From Serratia marcescens subsp. marcescens ATCC 13880 (GTDB taxonomy: Bacteria; Pseudomonadota; Gammaproteobacteria; Enterobacterales; Enterobacteriaceae): a stretch of DNA of 64,000 bases. Position numbers and translations under genes: made by a program. The notes under the pieces were generated by a model that had not been told where the DNA came from, ran no database searches, and saw only the letters and a program-made list of their open reading frames with translations. Location of the stretch: positions 3,348,001 to 3,412,000 of the forward strand of contig NZ_CP071238.1 in the NCBI RefSeq assembly GCF_017299535.1, written 5' to 3'. The stretch's first letter is position 1. Every line of letters begins with the position of its first letter. Below are positions 35,632 through 44,586 of the stretch, piece by piece.

Positions 35632-35820
35632 ATGGTTCGAAAGCTGGATAGCTTACCGCAGGCGCAACGCGAGAAAATAGAAACCGATTTGCTGGCCATC
35701 AGCGTGATCTACAACGAGCGCTACGGCATCGCCTCGACCCAGGCGGAAACAGAACGACAGATCCCCGATCACCTGCTCCCCTACTTTCATCAGCGGCTGG
35801 ATTTCTATCGCCGTGCGTAA
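35632..35820 (+). CDS. HolE-like (DNA polymerase III theta) short protein
   Basis: 62 residues with the theta-subunit pattern: LxxLxxxxxxKxxxDLLAISVIYNERYGI, then ERQIPDHLLPYFHQRLDFYRR, matching the ERY and ExPEHLRSWFxxRL blocks of E. coli HolE. It is shorter than HolE (76 residues) because the C-terminal tail is missing. A GGGAGAT ribosome site precedes ATG. In E. coli theta binds the epsilon proofreading subunit. Its position directly before sbcB (exonuclease I) is noteworthy. This could be the cell's theta or a paralogue. Confidence 0.72.
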   Translation: MVRKLDSLPQAQREKIETDLLAISVIYNERYGIASTQAETERQIPDHLLPYFHQRLDFYRRA

Positions 35821-35910
35821 TTGCGCGCATTTCGCTAACCGCCGCTTGGCATCGCTCCCCACGCCGTTACAATAGGGGCATATTGTATCCGCCACTGAAG
35901 AGACGCGATT

Positions 35911-37338
35911 TTGAGCAGCAAGGCAACGGCCACATTTTACATTCACGACTATGAGACCTTCGGCAAGAGCCCGTCGCTGGACCGCCCGGCGCAGTTCGCC
36001 GGCGTGCGCACCGATATGGATTTCAACATTATCGAAGAGCCGCTGGTCATCTACTGCGCCCCGGCCGACGACTACCTGCCGGAACCCGAGGCGGTGATGA
36101 TCACCGGCATCACGCCGCAGGTGGCGCGAGCCAAAGGCGTTAACGAGGCCGAGTTCACCCGCCAAATCCATCAGGCCTTCAGCGTGGCCGGCACCTGCAT
36201 TCTCGGTTACAACAACATCCGTTTCGATGACGAAGTGAGCCGCAATATCTTCTATCGCAACTTCTACGATCCCTATGCCTACAGCTGGCAAAACGGCAAC
36301 TCGCGTTGGGATCTGCTGGATGTGATGCGCGCCTGCTACGCCCTGCGTCCGGACGGCATCGTCTGGCCGGAAAACGAAGACGGTTTCCCCAGCTTCCGCC
36401 TCGAACACCTCACGCGCGCCAACGGCGTCGAACACACGCAGGCTCACGATGCGATGTCGGACGTTTACGCCACCATCGCGATGGCCAAGCTGGTCAAGCA
36501 GGCGCAGCCGCGGCTGTTCGATTTCCTGCTGCAGCACCGCAACAAGCACAAGCTGAACGCCCTGATCGACGTCGCCGACATGACGCCGCTGGTGCACGTC
36601 TCCGGCATGTTCGGCGCGGCGCGCGGCAACACCAGCTGGGTGTCGCCGTTGGCCTGGCACCCGGACAACAAGAACGCAGTGATCATGTGCGATCTGGCCG
36701 GCGACATGACGCCGCTGTTGACGCTGAGCGCCGAGCAACTGCGTGAACGGCTGTACACCCGCCGCGACGATCTGGCGCCGGATCAGGCGCCGGTGCCGAT
36801 CAAGCTGGTGCACATCAACAAATGTCCGGTGCTGGCGCCGGCCAAAACCTTGCTGCCGGAGAACGCCGAGCGGCTGGGCATCGATCGTCAGGCGTGTCTG
36901 CAAAATCTGCAGCTGCTGAAACAGCATCCGGAAGTGCGCGAGAAAGTGGTCGCGCTGTTCGCCGAAGCCGAGCCGTTCAAAGGCGCCGACGACGTCGACG
37001 CCCGCTTGTACGACGGTTTCTTCAGCGACGCCGACAAGGCGGCGATGAGGATTATCCAGCAGACCAAGCCGCAGAACCTGCCGGCGCTGGATCTGGCCTT
37101 CAGCGACGGCCGCATGAAAGAGCTGCTGTTCCGCTTCCGCGCGCGCAACTACCCGAATACGCTGGACGACACCGAGCAGCGCCGCTGGCTGCAACACCGT
37201 CAGGAAGCCTTAAGCGCGGAGCGCGTGCAGAGTTACCTGCTGCAGCTCGAATCGCTGTATAACCTGCACGAAGGCGACAAAGAGAAAACCGCCCTGCTGA
37301 AAGCGCTGTTCGATTACGGCAAAGAGTTGGTGGGATAA
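35911..37338 (+). CDS. sbcB: exonuclease I
   Basis: A 475-residue single-strand 3'-5' exonuclease that degrades ssDNA in recombination and mismatch repair. The DnaQ-like motifs are visible: HDYETFG near the N-terminus (Asp/Glu metal ligands), GYNNIRFDDEV in the second motif, and HDAMSDVYATIAMAK in the third. Length equals E. coli SbcB (475). The start is a TTG at 35911, with AAGAGA upstream. A strong terminator follows. Confidence 0.97.
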   Translation: MSSKATATFYIHDYETFGKSPSLDRPAQFAGVRTDMDFNIIEEPLVIYCAPADDYLPEPEAVMITGITPQVARAKGVNEAEFTRQIHQAFSVAGTCILGYNNIRFDDEVSRNIFYRNFYDPYAYSWQNGNSRWDLLDVMRACYALRPDGIVWPENEDGFPSFRLEHLTRANGVEHTQAHDAMSDVYATIAMAKLVKQAQPRLFDFLLQHRNKHKLNALIDVADMTPLVHVSGMFGAARGNTSWVSPLAWHPDNKNAVIMCDLAGDMTPLLTLSAEQLRERLYTRRDDLAPDQAPVPIKLVHINKCPVLAPAKTLLPENAERLGIDRQACLQNLQLLKQHPEVREKVVALFAEAEPFKGADDVDARLYDGFFSDADKAAMRIIQQTKPQNLPALDLAFSDGRMKELLFRFRARNYPNTLDDTEQRRWLQHRQEALSAERVQSYLLQLESLYNLHEGDKEKTALLKALFDYGKELVG

Positions 37339-37360
37339 AACCCGCAGCAAGCAGAAAAGG

Positions 37361-37386
37361 AAAAGGCCGCGAAAGCGGCCTTTTTT
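37361..37386. terminator. rho-independent terminator after sbcB
   Basis: AAAAGGCCGC-GAAA-GCGGCCTTTTTT. The A-run upstream makes it bidirectional for the convergent plaP. Confidence 0.92.
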
Positions 37387-37409
37387 GTGGCTGAGGAGAC
37401 GGCTCGCGC

Positions 37410-38777
37410 TTAGGCGGCGTCTTCGCTCGCTTGCGGCACCGGCAGACGGAAGCTGCGGGTGACGAAGGCCAGGTAGATCAGGCCGATGGCCGCCCAGACC
37501 AGGCCCAGCGTCATCGAGCTGGCTTCCAGGTTGATCCACAGCGCGCCGACGGTCAGTGCGCCCATCACCGGCAAGATCAGGTAGTTGAACGTGTCCTTCA
37601 CGGTGCGGTTCATCTTGTCGCGAATATAGAACTGCGAGATCACCGACAGGTTGACGAAGGTGAAGGCCACCAGCGCACCGAAGTTGATCAGCGCAGTCGC
37701 GGTCACCAGATCAAACGACACTGCGGACAGCGCGATGGCGCCAACCAGCAGCACGTTCAGCGCCGGGGTACGCCACTTCGGATGCACATAGCCGAAGAAG
37801 CGAGTCGGGAACACGCCGTCGCGGCCCATCACGTACATCAGACGCGAAACGCCCGCGTGCGCCGCCATGCCTGACGCCAATACCGTCACGCAGGAGAACA
37901 CCAGGATCACCGACTGGAAGAACTTGCCCGCCACGTACAGCATGATTTCAGGCTGCGACGCGTCAGGATCCTTGAAGCGCGAGATGTCCGGGAAATACAG
38001 CTGCACGAAGTAAGACACCACGATAAAGATGATGCCGCCGATCAGCGCCGTCAGGAAGATGGCTTTCGGGATCACTTTCTCTGCGTCTTTGGTTTCTTCG
38101 GACAGCGAGCTGATGCCGTCGAAGCCCAGGAACGAGAAGCACAGGATGGTCGCGCCGGTAATCATCGGCACCACGTGAGCGTTATCGGACCAGAACGGGC
38201 GGCTGCTGACCAGCGTACCGGCGCCTTCGCCGTGGTAAACGCCGTTGATCACCAGGCCCAGGAACACGATCATGATCGCCACCTGCACCACCACGATGAT
38301 GGAGTTCAGGTTAGCCACCAGCTTGATGCCGCGCAGGTTGAAAATCGTCATCAACCCGACCAGCACCGCCACGAAGATCCAGGACGGGACGCCCGGGAAG
38401 ATCGCTTCCAGGTAAATCTTGGCCAGCAAAATGTTGATCATCGGCATGAACAGGTAGTCCAGCAGCGATGACCAGCCCACCATAAAGCCGACGTGCGGAC
38501 TGATGGCTTTCTGGGCGTAGGTGTAGGCGGAACCGGCGGAAGGGAACTTCTTCACCAGCTTGCCGTAGCTCAGGGCGGTAAACAGGATCGCCAGCAGAGC
38601 GAAGGCGTACGCGGTCGCGACGTGACCATCGGTCAGGCCGGATACGATGCCGAAGGTATCGAAGATGGTCATTGGCTGCAGATAAGCCAGACCCATCATC
38701 ACTACCGGAACCAATGTCAGGGTTTTACGCAGCTGAGTGCGCTGAGCCGGAGCGGCGTTAAGGGTGTTATCGGACAT
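37410..38777 (-). CDS. plaP: putrescine importer PlaP
   Basis: A 455-residue APC-family permease with 12 membrane helices, very similar to E. coli PlaP (YeeF): [34 protein letters not shown] N-terminus, [46 protein letters not shown] and [22 protein letters not shown]. It takes up putrescine using proton motive force. The neighbouring puuA and puuR support polyamine metabolism. The sbcB-plaP neighbourhood is as in E. coli. A run of G before ATG serves as ribosome site. Confidence 0.93.
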   Translation of the reverse strand: MSDNTLNAAPAQRTQLRKTLTLVPVVMMGLAYLQPMTIFDTFGIVSGLTDGHVATAYAFALLAILFTALSYGKLVKKFPSAGSAYTYAQKAISPHVGFMVGWSSLLDYLFMPMINILLAKIYLEAIFPGVPSWIFVAVLVGLMTIFNLRGIKLVANLNSIIVVVQVAIMIVFLGLVINGVYHGEGAGTLVSSRPFWSDNAHVVPMITGATILCFSFLGFDGISSLSEETKDAEKVIPKAIFLTALIGGIIFIVVSYFVQLYFPDISRFKDPDASQPEIMLYVAGKFFQSVILVFSCVTVLASGMAAHAGVSRLMYVMGRDGVFPTRFFGYVHPKWRTPALNVLLVGAIALSAVSFDLVTATALINFGALVAFTFVNLSVISQFYIRDKMNRTVKDTFNYLILPVMGALTVGALWINLEASSMTLGLVWAAIGLIYLAFVTRSFRLPVPQASEDAA

Positions 38778-39312
38778 TGTTCAGCCCCCCCTTACCTTGA
38801 GCCTTGCGGATGGCGGACACGCCAAGACTTAAGGTTGCGGGGAAACTTCGCAACGAGCGACTTAATTCTAAAAGAAGGGGATTGTAAGCTGGATAACGGG
38901 TCGAGGTAACCTCGGCTGCTCCATAGTCGCTGCGGCCACAGCGGAAACCGGCGGGCACCGGCGCTAAAGTGAAAAATTGCCCCATCTTTCTAATCCTCAT
39001 GAGTCACGACCATAAAGTTTTGTTTGATCGTGCACGAAACTATTTATCTATCCGGATCGGTGTCCGGCCTCGCTTGGTGTATGAAACGCTACGTTGGTAA
39101 AACTAAATGCAAAAAAAATAACCGACGCTTTCAAAACGTCGGCTATCTGCATTTGAGATATTTTGCACCAGAATGCCTCCGGATGACAAGATCCGGAAGC
39201 CCTCAAATACAAATTCTTTTTGTCGATCGAACGGAAAAACAGCCCGGCAGGCGAATTAATCCGCTACCGGCAGGCCGGTCGCCCGCACATACTTCTTACT
39301 TTATACGCCCAT
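38778..39312. other. 535-bp intergenic region plaP-puuA
   Basis: No convincing gene; a 77-codon minus-strand reading frame at 38767-39000 overlaps the plaP leader and looks like chance. It contains the plaP promoter region, the puuA terminator (39111-39142) and a perfect hairpin TCCGGAT/ATCCGGA at 39178-39197. Confidence 0.5.
39111..39142 (-). terminator. rho-independent terminator of puuA
   Basis: On the minus strand the stem CCGACG/CGTCGG (extended by an A/T-rich loop region) is followed by a run of U. It lies about 170 bp past the puuA stop. Confidence 0.75.
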
Positions 39313-40731
39313 TCAGGCATTTTTCAACATCCAGTCGATCTCGGTTTCCGTCACCCGCCGTTCAAACTGCAGCAATTCGTCCGTCTTGCAGGCGTGATAC
39401 ACCTGGGTGAAACGCTCGCCCAGATAGTGGGTCAACGCGTGCTGATGTTCAAACTCGTACAGCGCATCGCTCTGGCGGATCGGCAGCGGCAGCCCCTCCT
39501 GCTCCAGCCCGTTGCCGGTCACCGGCTCAGGCAACGGCAGCGCGTTGTCCAACCCGTACAGCATGCCGGCCAGGATCGCCGCCATCACCAGATACGGATT
39601 GGCGTCGGCGCCGGCCACGCGGTACTCCACCCGATGATTCTCCGGTTCGCCGCAGGGGATGCGCAGCGCCACGGTGCGATTGTTGTGGCCCCAGGCTGCC
39701 TGGATCGGCACATACATCCCCGGCTGGAAACGCCGATAGGCATTGACGTTCGGCGCCAGCAGCGCCATCGACGCCGGCATCAGGGTGATCATTCCGGCCA
39801 GCGCCTGTTTCAGCAACGGTGAATCCTCGCCTTCGCCGTCGGCGAACAGGTTGTTGCCCGCCCCGTCCTGCATGCTGACATGCACGTGCATGCCGCTGCC
39901 GGCGTAATCCTCATAGGGTTTGGCCATAAAGGTGGCGTGCATACCGTGGTTCTCGGCCACCAGCCGCACCAGCCGCTTCAGCGCCAGCGCGTGATCGCAG
40001 GCCAGCAAAATATCGTCGGTATGACGCAGATTGACCTCGAACTGTCCCGGCGACGCCTCCGCCACTGCGCCGTCCGCCGGCAGCCCCTGCAGCTTCGCCA
40101 GCGCGTCGATATCGTTCAGCACCTCAGCGAAATGGTTCAGGTTATCGACGGAATACACCTGGCTTTGGGTGTTGCGCTCCTGGGTACCGGGCGCACACGG
40201 CGGCTGCAAATCGCCTTCCGCGTCGCGCAGCCTATCGATGAGATAAAACTCCAGCTCTACCGCTGCCACCGGGAACAAGCCGCGCTGTCGCAGCGCCTGC
40301 CACACGCGGTTCAGCACATTACGGGGTTCAACGTCAAAGGGAGTGCCATCTTCATCCAGCATGGTCAGCAACACCTGGCCGATATGCTCCGGATCGGCGG
40401 CCGACGGCGTCAGCGAGCCGGGCACCGGCAGACAAATGCGATCAGGCTCGCCGAGCTCCTGCCCAAGACCGGTCTCCTCCACCACGTTGCCGAGGATGTC
40501 CATGGCGAACACCGACGCGGGGAAGTAGCTGCCTTTTTCCAGTTTTTTCAACCCTGAGACGGGTATGCGCTTGCCGCGGAAGGAACCATTGAGATCGGTG
40601 AGAAGGATATCGACATACTGCGTGGCGGGATGGCGTTCCAAATAATGAGCAACCTCATTTTGGAACGCGCTACTTCGCCTCTCTTCATGATGCTGTGCAA
40701 AATGTTCAACTGCTGCGCTATTGGTTTGCAT
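39313..40731 (-). CDS. puuA: gamma-glutamylputrescine synthetase
   Basis: A 472-residue glutamine-synthetase-family enzyme, the same length as E. coli PuuA. It ligates glutamate to putrescine with ATP, the first step of the Puu pathway. Family blocks: ELEFYLIDRLRD (metal ligand Glu), GQFEVNLRHTDD, FMAKPYEDYAGSGMHVHVSM and AALRIP-like ALRIPCGEPENHRVEYRVAGADANPY (shortened here in discussion). PuuA, plaP and puuR lie together, but puuB, puuC, puuD and puuP are not in the window. Confidence 0.93.
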   Translation of the reverse strand: MQTNSAAVEHFAQHHEERRSSAFQNEVAHYLERHPATQYVDILLTDLNGSFRGKRIPVSGLKKLEKGSYFPASVFAMDILGNVVEETGLGQELGEPDRICLPVPGSLTPSAADPEHIGQVLLTMLDEDGTPFDVEPRNVLNRVWQALRQRGLFPVAAVELEFYLIDRLRDAEGDLQPPCAPGTQERNTQSQVYSVDNLNHFAEVLNDIDALAKLQGLPADGAVAEASPGQFEVNLRHTDDILLACDHALALKRLVRLVAENHGMHATFMAKPYEDYAGSGMHVHVSMQDGAGNNLFADGEGEDSPLLKQALAGMITLMPASMALLAPNVNAYRRFQPGMYVPIQAAWGHNNRTVALRIPCGEPENHRVEYRVAGADANPYLVMAAILAGMLYGLDNALPLPEPVTGNGLEQEGLPLPIRQSDALYEFEHQHALTHYLGERFTQVYHACKTDELLQFERRVTETEIDWMLKNA

Positions 40732-40924
40732 ACGTCACCCGCCATTATGCTCTTAAGGCGCGTTAGCGCCCGTCCGCCGTTCGATTCAACACATGATTGG
40801 ATTTCTCGCCAGGTCGCGCCGCTGCCGGGCGCTCAAAATAACATCCACAATATGAAACATAGTATTAACAGAATGGGTTTGCAAATGTTACAATCCTGTT
40901 TGATTATTCATCACCGACTGCTAA

Positions 40925-40944
40925 ATTGATAAAATATTGACCGA
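40925..40944. promoter_or_regulatory. PuuR operator candidate 1
   Basis: It matches the remembered E. coli PuuR symmetric site ATGGACAATATATTGACCAT at 15 of 20 positions; the right half ATATTGACC is nearly exact. Confidence 0.5.
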
Positions 40945-41001
40945 AAAGGCCTTGCTGCCATTTTTACGTCAACTATTTCGTCCAACGCACCGAGAGTGAA
41001 T

Positions 41002-41021
41002 ATGGGCAATATATTTTCCAA
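41002..41021. promoter_or_regulatory. PuuR operator candidate 2
   Basis: ATGGGCAATATATTTTCCAA, 16 of 20 matches to the remembered PuuR site, about 106 bases before the puuR start. Confidence 0.6.
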
Positions 41022-41126
41022 ACCCACCCTAACTACCGATATCATGCAGCATCGTTATCGACCAGACAGGCACCCGATAGCGATCTTCATTTCTACCTGT
41101 CGCCCTTACCAGAAGGAAGTACCGCT

Positions 41127-41684
41127 ATGAGCGAAGCCAGCTTGGCACCGGGCAAACGCCTGTCACAGATCCGTCAGCAATTGGGTTTGTCGCAGCGCCG
41201 GGTCGCCGAACTGTCCGGGTTAACCCACAGTGCGATCAGCACCATCGAACAGGACAAGGTCAGCCCGGCCATCAGCACGCTGCAAAAGCTGCTGAAGGTG
41301 TATGGCCTGTCGCTGTCTGAATTCTTTGCCGAACCGGAGGCCGTCGACGAACCGCGCGTGGTGATCGACGCCGAAGATCTGATTGAGATCGGCAGCCAGG
41401 GGGTGTCGATGAAGCTGGTGCACAACGGCAGCCCGACGCGCAACCTGGCGATGATGCTGGAAACTTACCAGCCCGGCACCACCACCGGCGAAAAGATCAA
41501 GCATCAGGGCGAAGAGATCGGCACCCTGCTGGAGGGCGAGATCGTGCTGACCATCAACGGCCAGAGCTATTGCCTGACCGCCGGTCAGAGTTACGCCATC
41601 AACACCGGCATTCCGCACAGCTTCAGCAATACGTCGGCGCGCATTTGCCGCATCGTCAGCGCACACACCCCTACCACCTTCTGA
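41127..41684 (+). CDS. puuR: polyamine-responsive repressor PuuR
   Basis: 185 residues, the same length as E. coli PuuR. It has an XRE helix-turn-helix (about 10-60, LGLSQRRVAELSGLTHSAISTIEQ split by one residue) and a C-terminal cupin (about 105-180, HQGEEIGTLLEGEIVLTINGQSY). It represses putrescine-degradation genes until putrescine binds. It is divergent from puuA. Confidence 0.93.
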   Translation: MSEASLAPGKRLSQIRQQLGLSQRRVAELSGLTHSAISTIEQDKVSPAISTLQKLLKVYGLSLSEFFAEPEAVDEPRVVIDAEDLIEIGSQGVSMKLVHNGSPTRNLAMMLETYQPGTTTGEKIKHQGEEIGTLLEGEIVLTINGQSYCLTAGQSYAINTGIPHSFSNTSARICRIVSAHTPTTF

Positions 41685-41839
41685 CCGCTTCTCGCACCGG
41701 CGCAGCCTGACGCGGGTTGCGCCCCTGCCTCTCCACGTTTTTCATCGCCGTTATGCCATTTTGTTGGTTGCCAACGGCGCAATCTGTGTTACAACAGAGC
41801 AAAACAGCCATCTAAACATCTAAACGGCCTTACTACCCT

Positions 41840-43351
41840 ATGTCAACCGCAACGCCTTCACGCCTCGAGATGCGCAATATCTCGATCGCCTTCGCCGGCT
41901 TCAACGCGCTGCAGGACGTGGACTTCACGCTGCAGGGCGGATCAATCCATGCGCTGGTCGGCGCCAACGGCGCGGGCAAGTCGACGCTGATGGCGATCCT
42001 CTCCGGCGCCCACGATCATTATCGCGGCGAGATCCTGATCGACGGCCAGCCGGTGGCGATCCACTCCCCGCTGCAGGCGCGCCGTCACGGTATTCACGTG
42101 GTGCAGCAAGAGGTCGACGTCGCGCTGATCCCCACGCTGTCGGTAGCGGAAAACATCATGCTCGACTGGCTGAACGAGCCGGGCCACTGGCTGAACTGGG
42201 CGGAGCTGCACCGCCACGCCGCGCAGCTGCTGCAGCAATGGGCGCTGCCGCTCAACCCGCGCAGACGCCTGGCGGACTGCACGCTGGCGGAAAAACAGCA
42301 GGTGCTGCTGGCGCGCGCGCTGTCGCACCGCTGCCGTTTTCTGGTGCTCGACGAGCCGACCGCGCCGCTCGATCGCGCCGAGAGCGAGCGCCTGTTTAAC
42401 GTGGTGCGCCGCCTGCAATCCGAAGGCATCGGCATCGTGTTTATTTCCCACCGCATCCACGAACTGAGCGACATTTGCGATCGGCTGACGGTGCTGCGCG
42501 ACGGCCGGCGCGTCAGCGAAGACGCCATGCGCGGGCTGAACGGCGAACAGGTCGTCGAGAAGATGCTCGGCCATCGGCTGGACGACATTTTCCCGCCGCC
42601 GCGCCCGCCGCACCCAGAGCGAACGCTGCTGCAGGTGGAGGGCTTGCGCGATCGCCATAAGCTGCGCGACGTTTCGCTGCGGTTGCATGAGGGCGAGATC
42701 CTCGGCATCGCCGGGCTGGCCGGGGCGGGCAAAACCGAACTGTGCAAGGCATTGTTCGGCGCCGGCGCCGTGCAGCTCGAGCGCGGCGAACTGCGCGGGC
42801 AGCCCTGGGCGCCACGCGCGCCGCACCTGTCGGTCGAACAAGGATTGGCGCTGGTGCCGGAAGAACGCCGCAAAGAAGGCATTTTCATCGACGAGGCGAT
42901 CCCGATGAACCTGAGCGTCAGCGCCGACGACAGCTTTTCGCGCTGGAGCCTGTTCAACCGGCGGCAAGAACTGCGCTGGGCGCGCGAGATCATGCAGCGT
43001 CTGAACATTCGCGCCTCCGGCCCGCAACAGCGGCTGGCGCGCCTGTCAGGCGGCAATCAGCAAAAAGTGGCGATCGGCAAATGGCTGCGCGGCGACGCCG
43101 AGGTGCTGATCTTCGATGAGCCGACCAAGGGCGTGGACATCAAGGCCAAACAGGAGCTGTTCAGCCTGATCGACGGCCTGGCCCGCGCCGGGAAAGGCGT
43201 GATTTACGCCTCCGGCGAGTTCGCCGAGCTGATTGGCCTGTGCGATCGCATCTGCGTGCTGTGGGACGGCCGCATCGTGGCGGAGTTGAACGCCGCCGAC
43301 ATCGACGAAGAAACCTTATTGCTCTATTCCACCGGAGGAACCCCTGCGTGA
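41840..43351 (+). CDS. orphan sugar ABC transporter ATP-binding protein (RbsA-like)
   Basis: A 503-residue protein with two ABC domains: Walker [26 protein letters not shown] signature and Walker [13 protein letters not shown] in the first, [34 protein letters not shown] and IFDEPTKGVD in the second. It is the CUT2 type, as in the pentitol operon but only moderately similar to that ATPase. The stop overlaps the permease start by 4 bases. No binding-protein gene accompanies it in the window. Confidence 0.9.
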   Translation: MSTATPSRLEMRNISIAFAGFNALQDVDFTLQGGSIHALVGANGAGKSTLMAILSGAHDHYRGEILIDGQPVAIHSPLQARRHGIHVVQQEVDVALIPTLSVAENIMLDWLNEPGHWLNWAELHRHAAQLLQQWALPLNPRRRLADCTLAEKQQVLLARALSHRCRFLVLDEPTAPLDRAESERLFNVVRRLQSEGIGIVFISHRIHELSDICDRLTVLRDGRRVSEDAMRGLNGEQVVEKMLGHRLDDIFPPPRPPHPERTLLQVEGLRDRHKLRDVSLRLHEGEILGIAGLAGAGKTELCKALFGAGAVQLERGELRGQPWAPRAPHLSVEQGLALVPEERRKEGIFIDEAIPMNLSVSADDSFSRWSLFNRRQELRWAREIMQRLNIRASGPQQRLARLSGGNQQKVAIGKWLRGDAEVLIFDEPTKGVDIKAKQELFSLIDGLARAGKGVIYASGEFAELIGLCDRICVLWDGRIVAELNAADIDEETLLLYSTGGTPA

Positions 43352-44343
43352 GTAAAGAATTTGCCTTGCGGCCTGCGCTGCCCTGGCGCCAACAGCTGTT
43401 CGATTTCCTCTACAAGTGGGGCATGCTGCTGACCGTGGCGGCGCTGATCGCCCTGTTTGGCCTGGCGTCGGACAATTTTCTCGATGCCAACAACATCATC
43501 AATATCCTGCGTTCGATCGCCATCGTGACGGTGATCGCCATCGGCGTCTCCATCTCGCTGTCGGTCGGCGGTTTCGATCTGTCGGTCGGCTCAACCGCCT
43601 CACTGGCCAACGCGCTGGTGATTTCACTGTTCGTCTGGCACGGGTTCGGCACCACCGGCGCCATCGTGGTGACGCTGCTGCTGTGCACACTGGTCGGCCT
43701 GTTCAACGCCCTGCTGATCGTGGTGTTCAGAATTCCCGATATGCTGGCGACGCTGGCCAGCCTGTTCGTGATCCAGGGCGTGGCGATGACTTACAGCTAC
43801 GGCGGCTCCATCACCCAAAACATGGTGCTGCCGAATGGCGACATGGCGGAAGGCCTAATCCCGGAGATGTTTTCCGCCCTCGGCCAGGTGCCGGTGATCG
43901 TGCTGATCATGCTGGCGGTCACCGTGGCGGTGCAGCTGTTTTTGTCGTTGACCAAGCACGGCCGCCGGATGTACGCCATCGGCGGCAACCCCGAGGCAGC
44001 GCGTCTGTCGGGCATCCGCACCGTGCGTTACAGGGTTGCCGCTTACGTCATTTCCTCTTGGCTGGCGGCGCTTGGCGGCATCTTGCTGGCGTCACGTATC
44101 GGCTCTTCGCAGGTCAATGCCGGCGGCGGCTATCTGATGGACGCGGTGGCGGCGGCCTATATCGGCTTCTCGCTGGCGGGCTCCGGCAAACCCAATGCGC
44201 TCGGTACCCTGATCGGCGCGGTGATCCTCGGCGTGCTGCAAAACGGCCTGGTGATGCTGTCGGTGCCCTACTACGCCATGGACATTATCAAAGGCCTGGT
44301 GCTGGCGCTGGCGCTGGCCATCACCTACATCCAGAAACGCTGA
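43348..44343 (+). CDS. orphan sugar ABC transporter permease (RbsC-like)
   Basis: A 331-residue inner-membrane permease with GVSISLSVGGFDLSVGSTASLANAL-type conserved region (shortened), [18 protein letters not shown] coupling loop and YIGFSLAGSGKPNALGTLIGA. I chose GTG 43348, which overlaps the ATPase stop; the longer in-frame ATG at 43240 lies inside the ATPase gene. It needs a substrate-binding protein encoded elsewhere, so the substrate is unknown. Confidence 0.88.
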   Translation: MSKEFALRPALPWRQQLFDFLYKWGMLLTVAALIALFGLASDNFLDANNIINILRSIAIVTVIAIGVSISLSVGGFDLSVGSTASLANALVISLFVWHGFGTTGAIVVTLLLCTLVGLFNALLIVVFRIPDMLATLASLFVIQGVAMTYSYGGSITQNMVLPNGDMAEGLIPEMFSALGQVPVIVLIMLAVTVAVQLFLSLTKHGRRMYAIGGNPEAARLSGIRTVRYRVAAYVISSWLAALGGILLASRIGSSQVNAGGGYLMDAVAAAYIGFSLAGSGKPNALGTLIGAVILGVLQNGLVMLSVPYYAMDIIKGLVLALALAITYIQKR

Positions 44344-44423
44344 TCCCCCCGGCGCACGCCCGCTGCGCCGCTTTTCCCTTTAATTCATCCGGTTACCCTT
44401 TCCCGTCAGCAGAACAAGCATAC

Positions 44424-44444
44424 AAATGATATGAATTATCATTA
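44424..44444. promoter_or_regulatory. Fur box upstream of TonB receptor
   Basis: Perfect 7-bp inverted arms AATGATA and TATCATT with a 5-base spacer (TGAAT). It lies directly upstream of the -35 element. Confidence 0.8.
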
Positions 44445-44447
44445 GCG

Positions 44448-44475
44448 TTTACATTCAGTAAAAAATCCTTACAAT
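44448..44475 (+). promoter_or_regulatory. sigma70 promoter of TonB receptor gene
   Basis: -35 TTTACA (44448-44453), 16-bp spacer, -10 TACAAT (44470-44475), adjacent to the Fur box. Confidence 0.55.
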
Positions 44476-44586
44476 ACCCTCACGCAACGCTGACGAAGCG
44501 AAGTATTTCTCAGCGAACGATGAATAATTTCATTAGAAATTCAATTGGTTAATTACTTTCACTTCAATCCAGGAAAGGTTCACCTC

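Larger units (their letters stand above)
40732..41126. other. 395-bp divergent region puuA/puuR
   Basis: No gene seen. It contains two PuuR-operator-like sequences and the promoters of both divergent genes. Confidence 0.55.

Noticed and set aside
38767..39000. 77-codon minus-strand frame in the plaP leader
   Set aside because: It overlaps the plaP start and promoter region and resembles no family.
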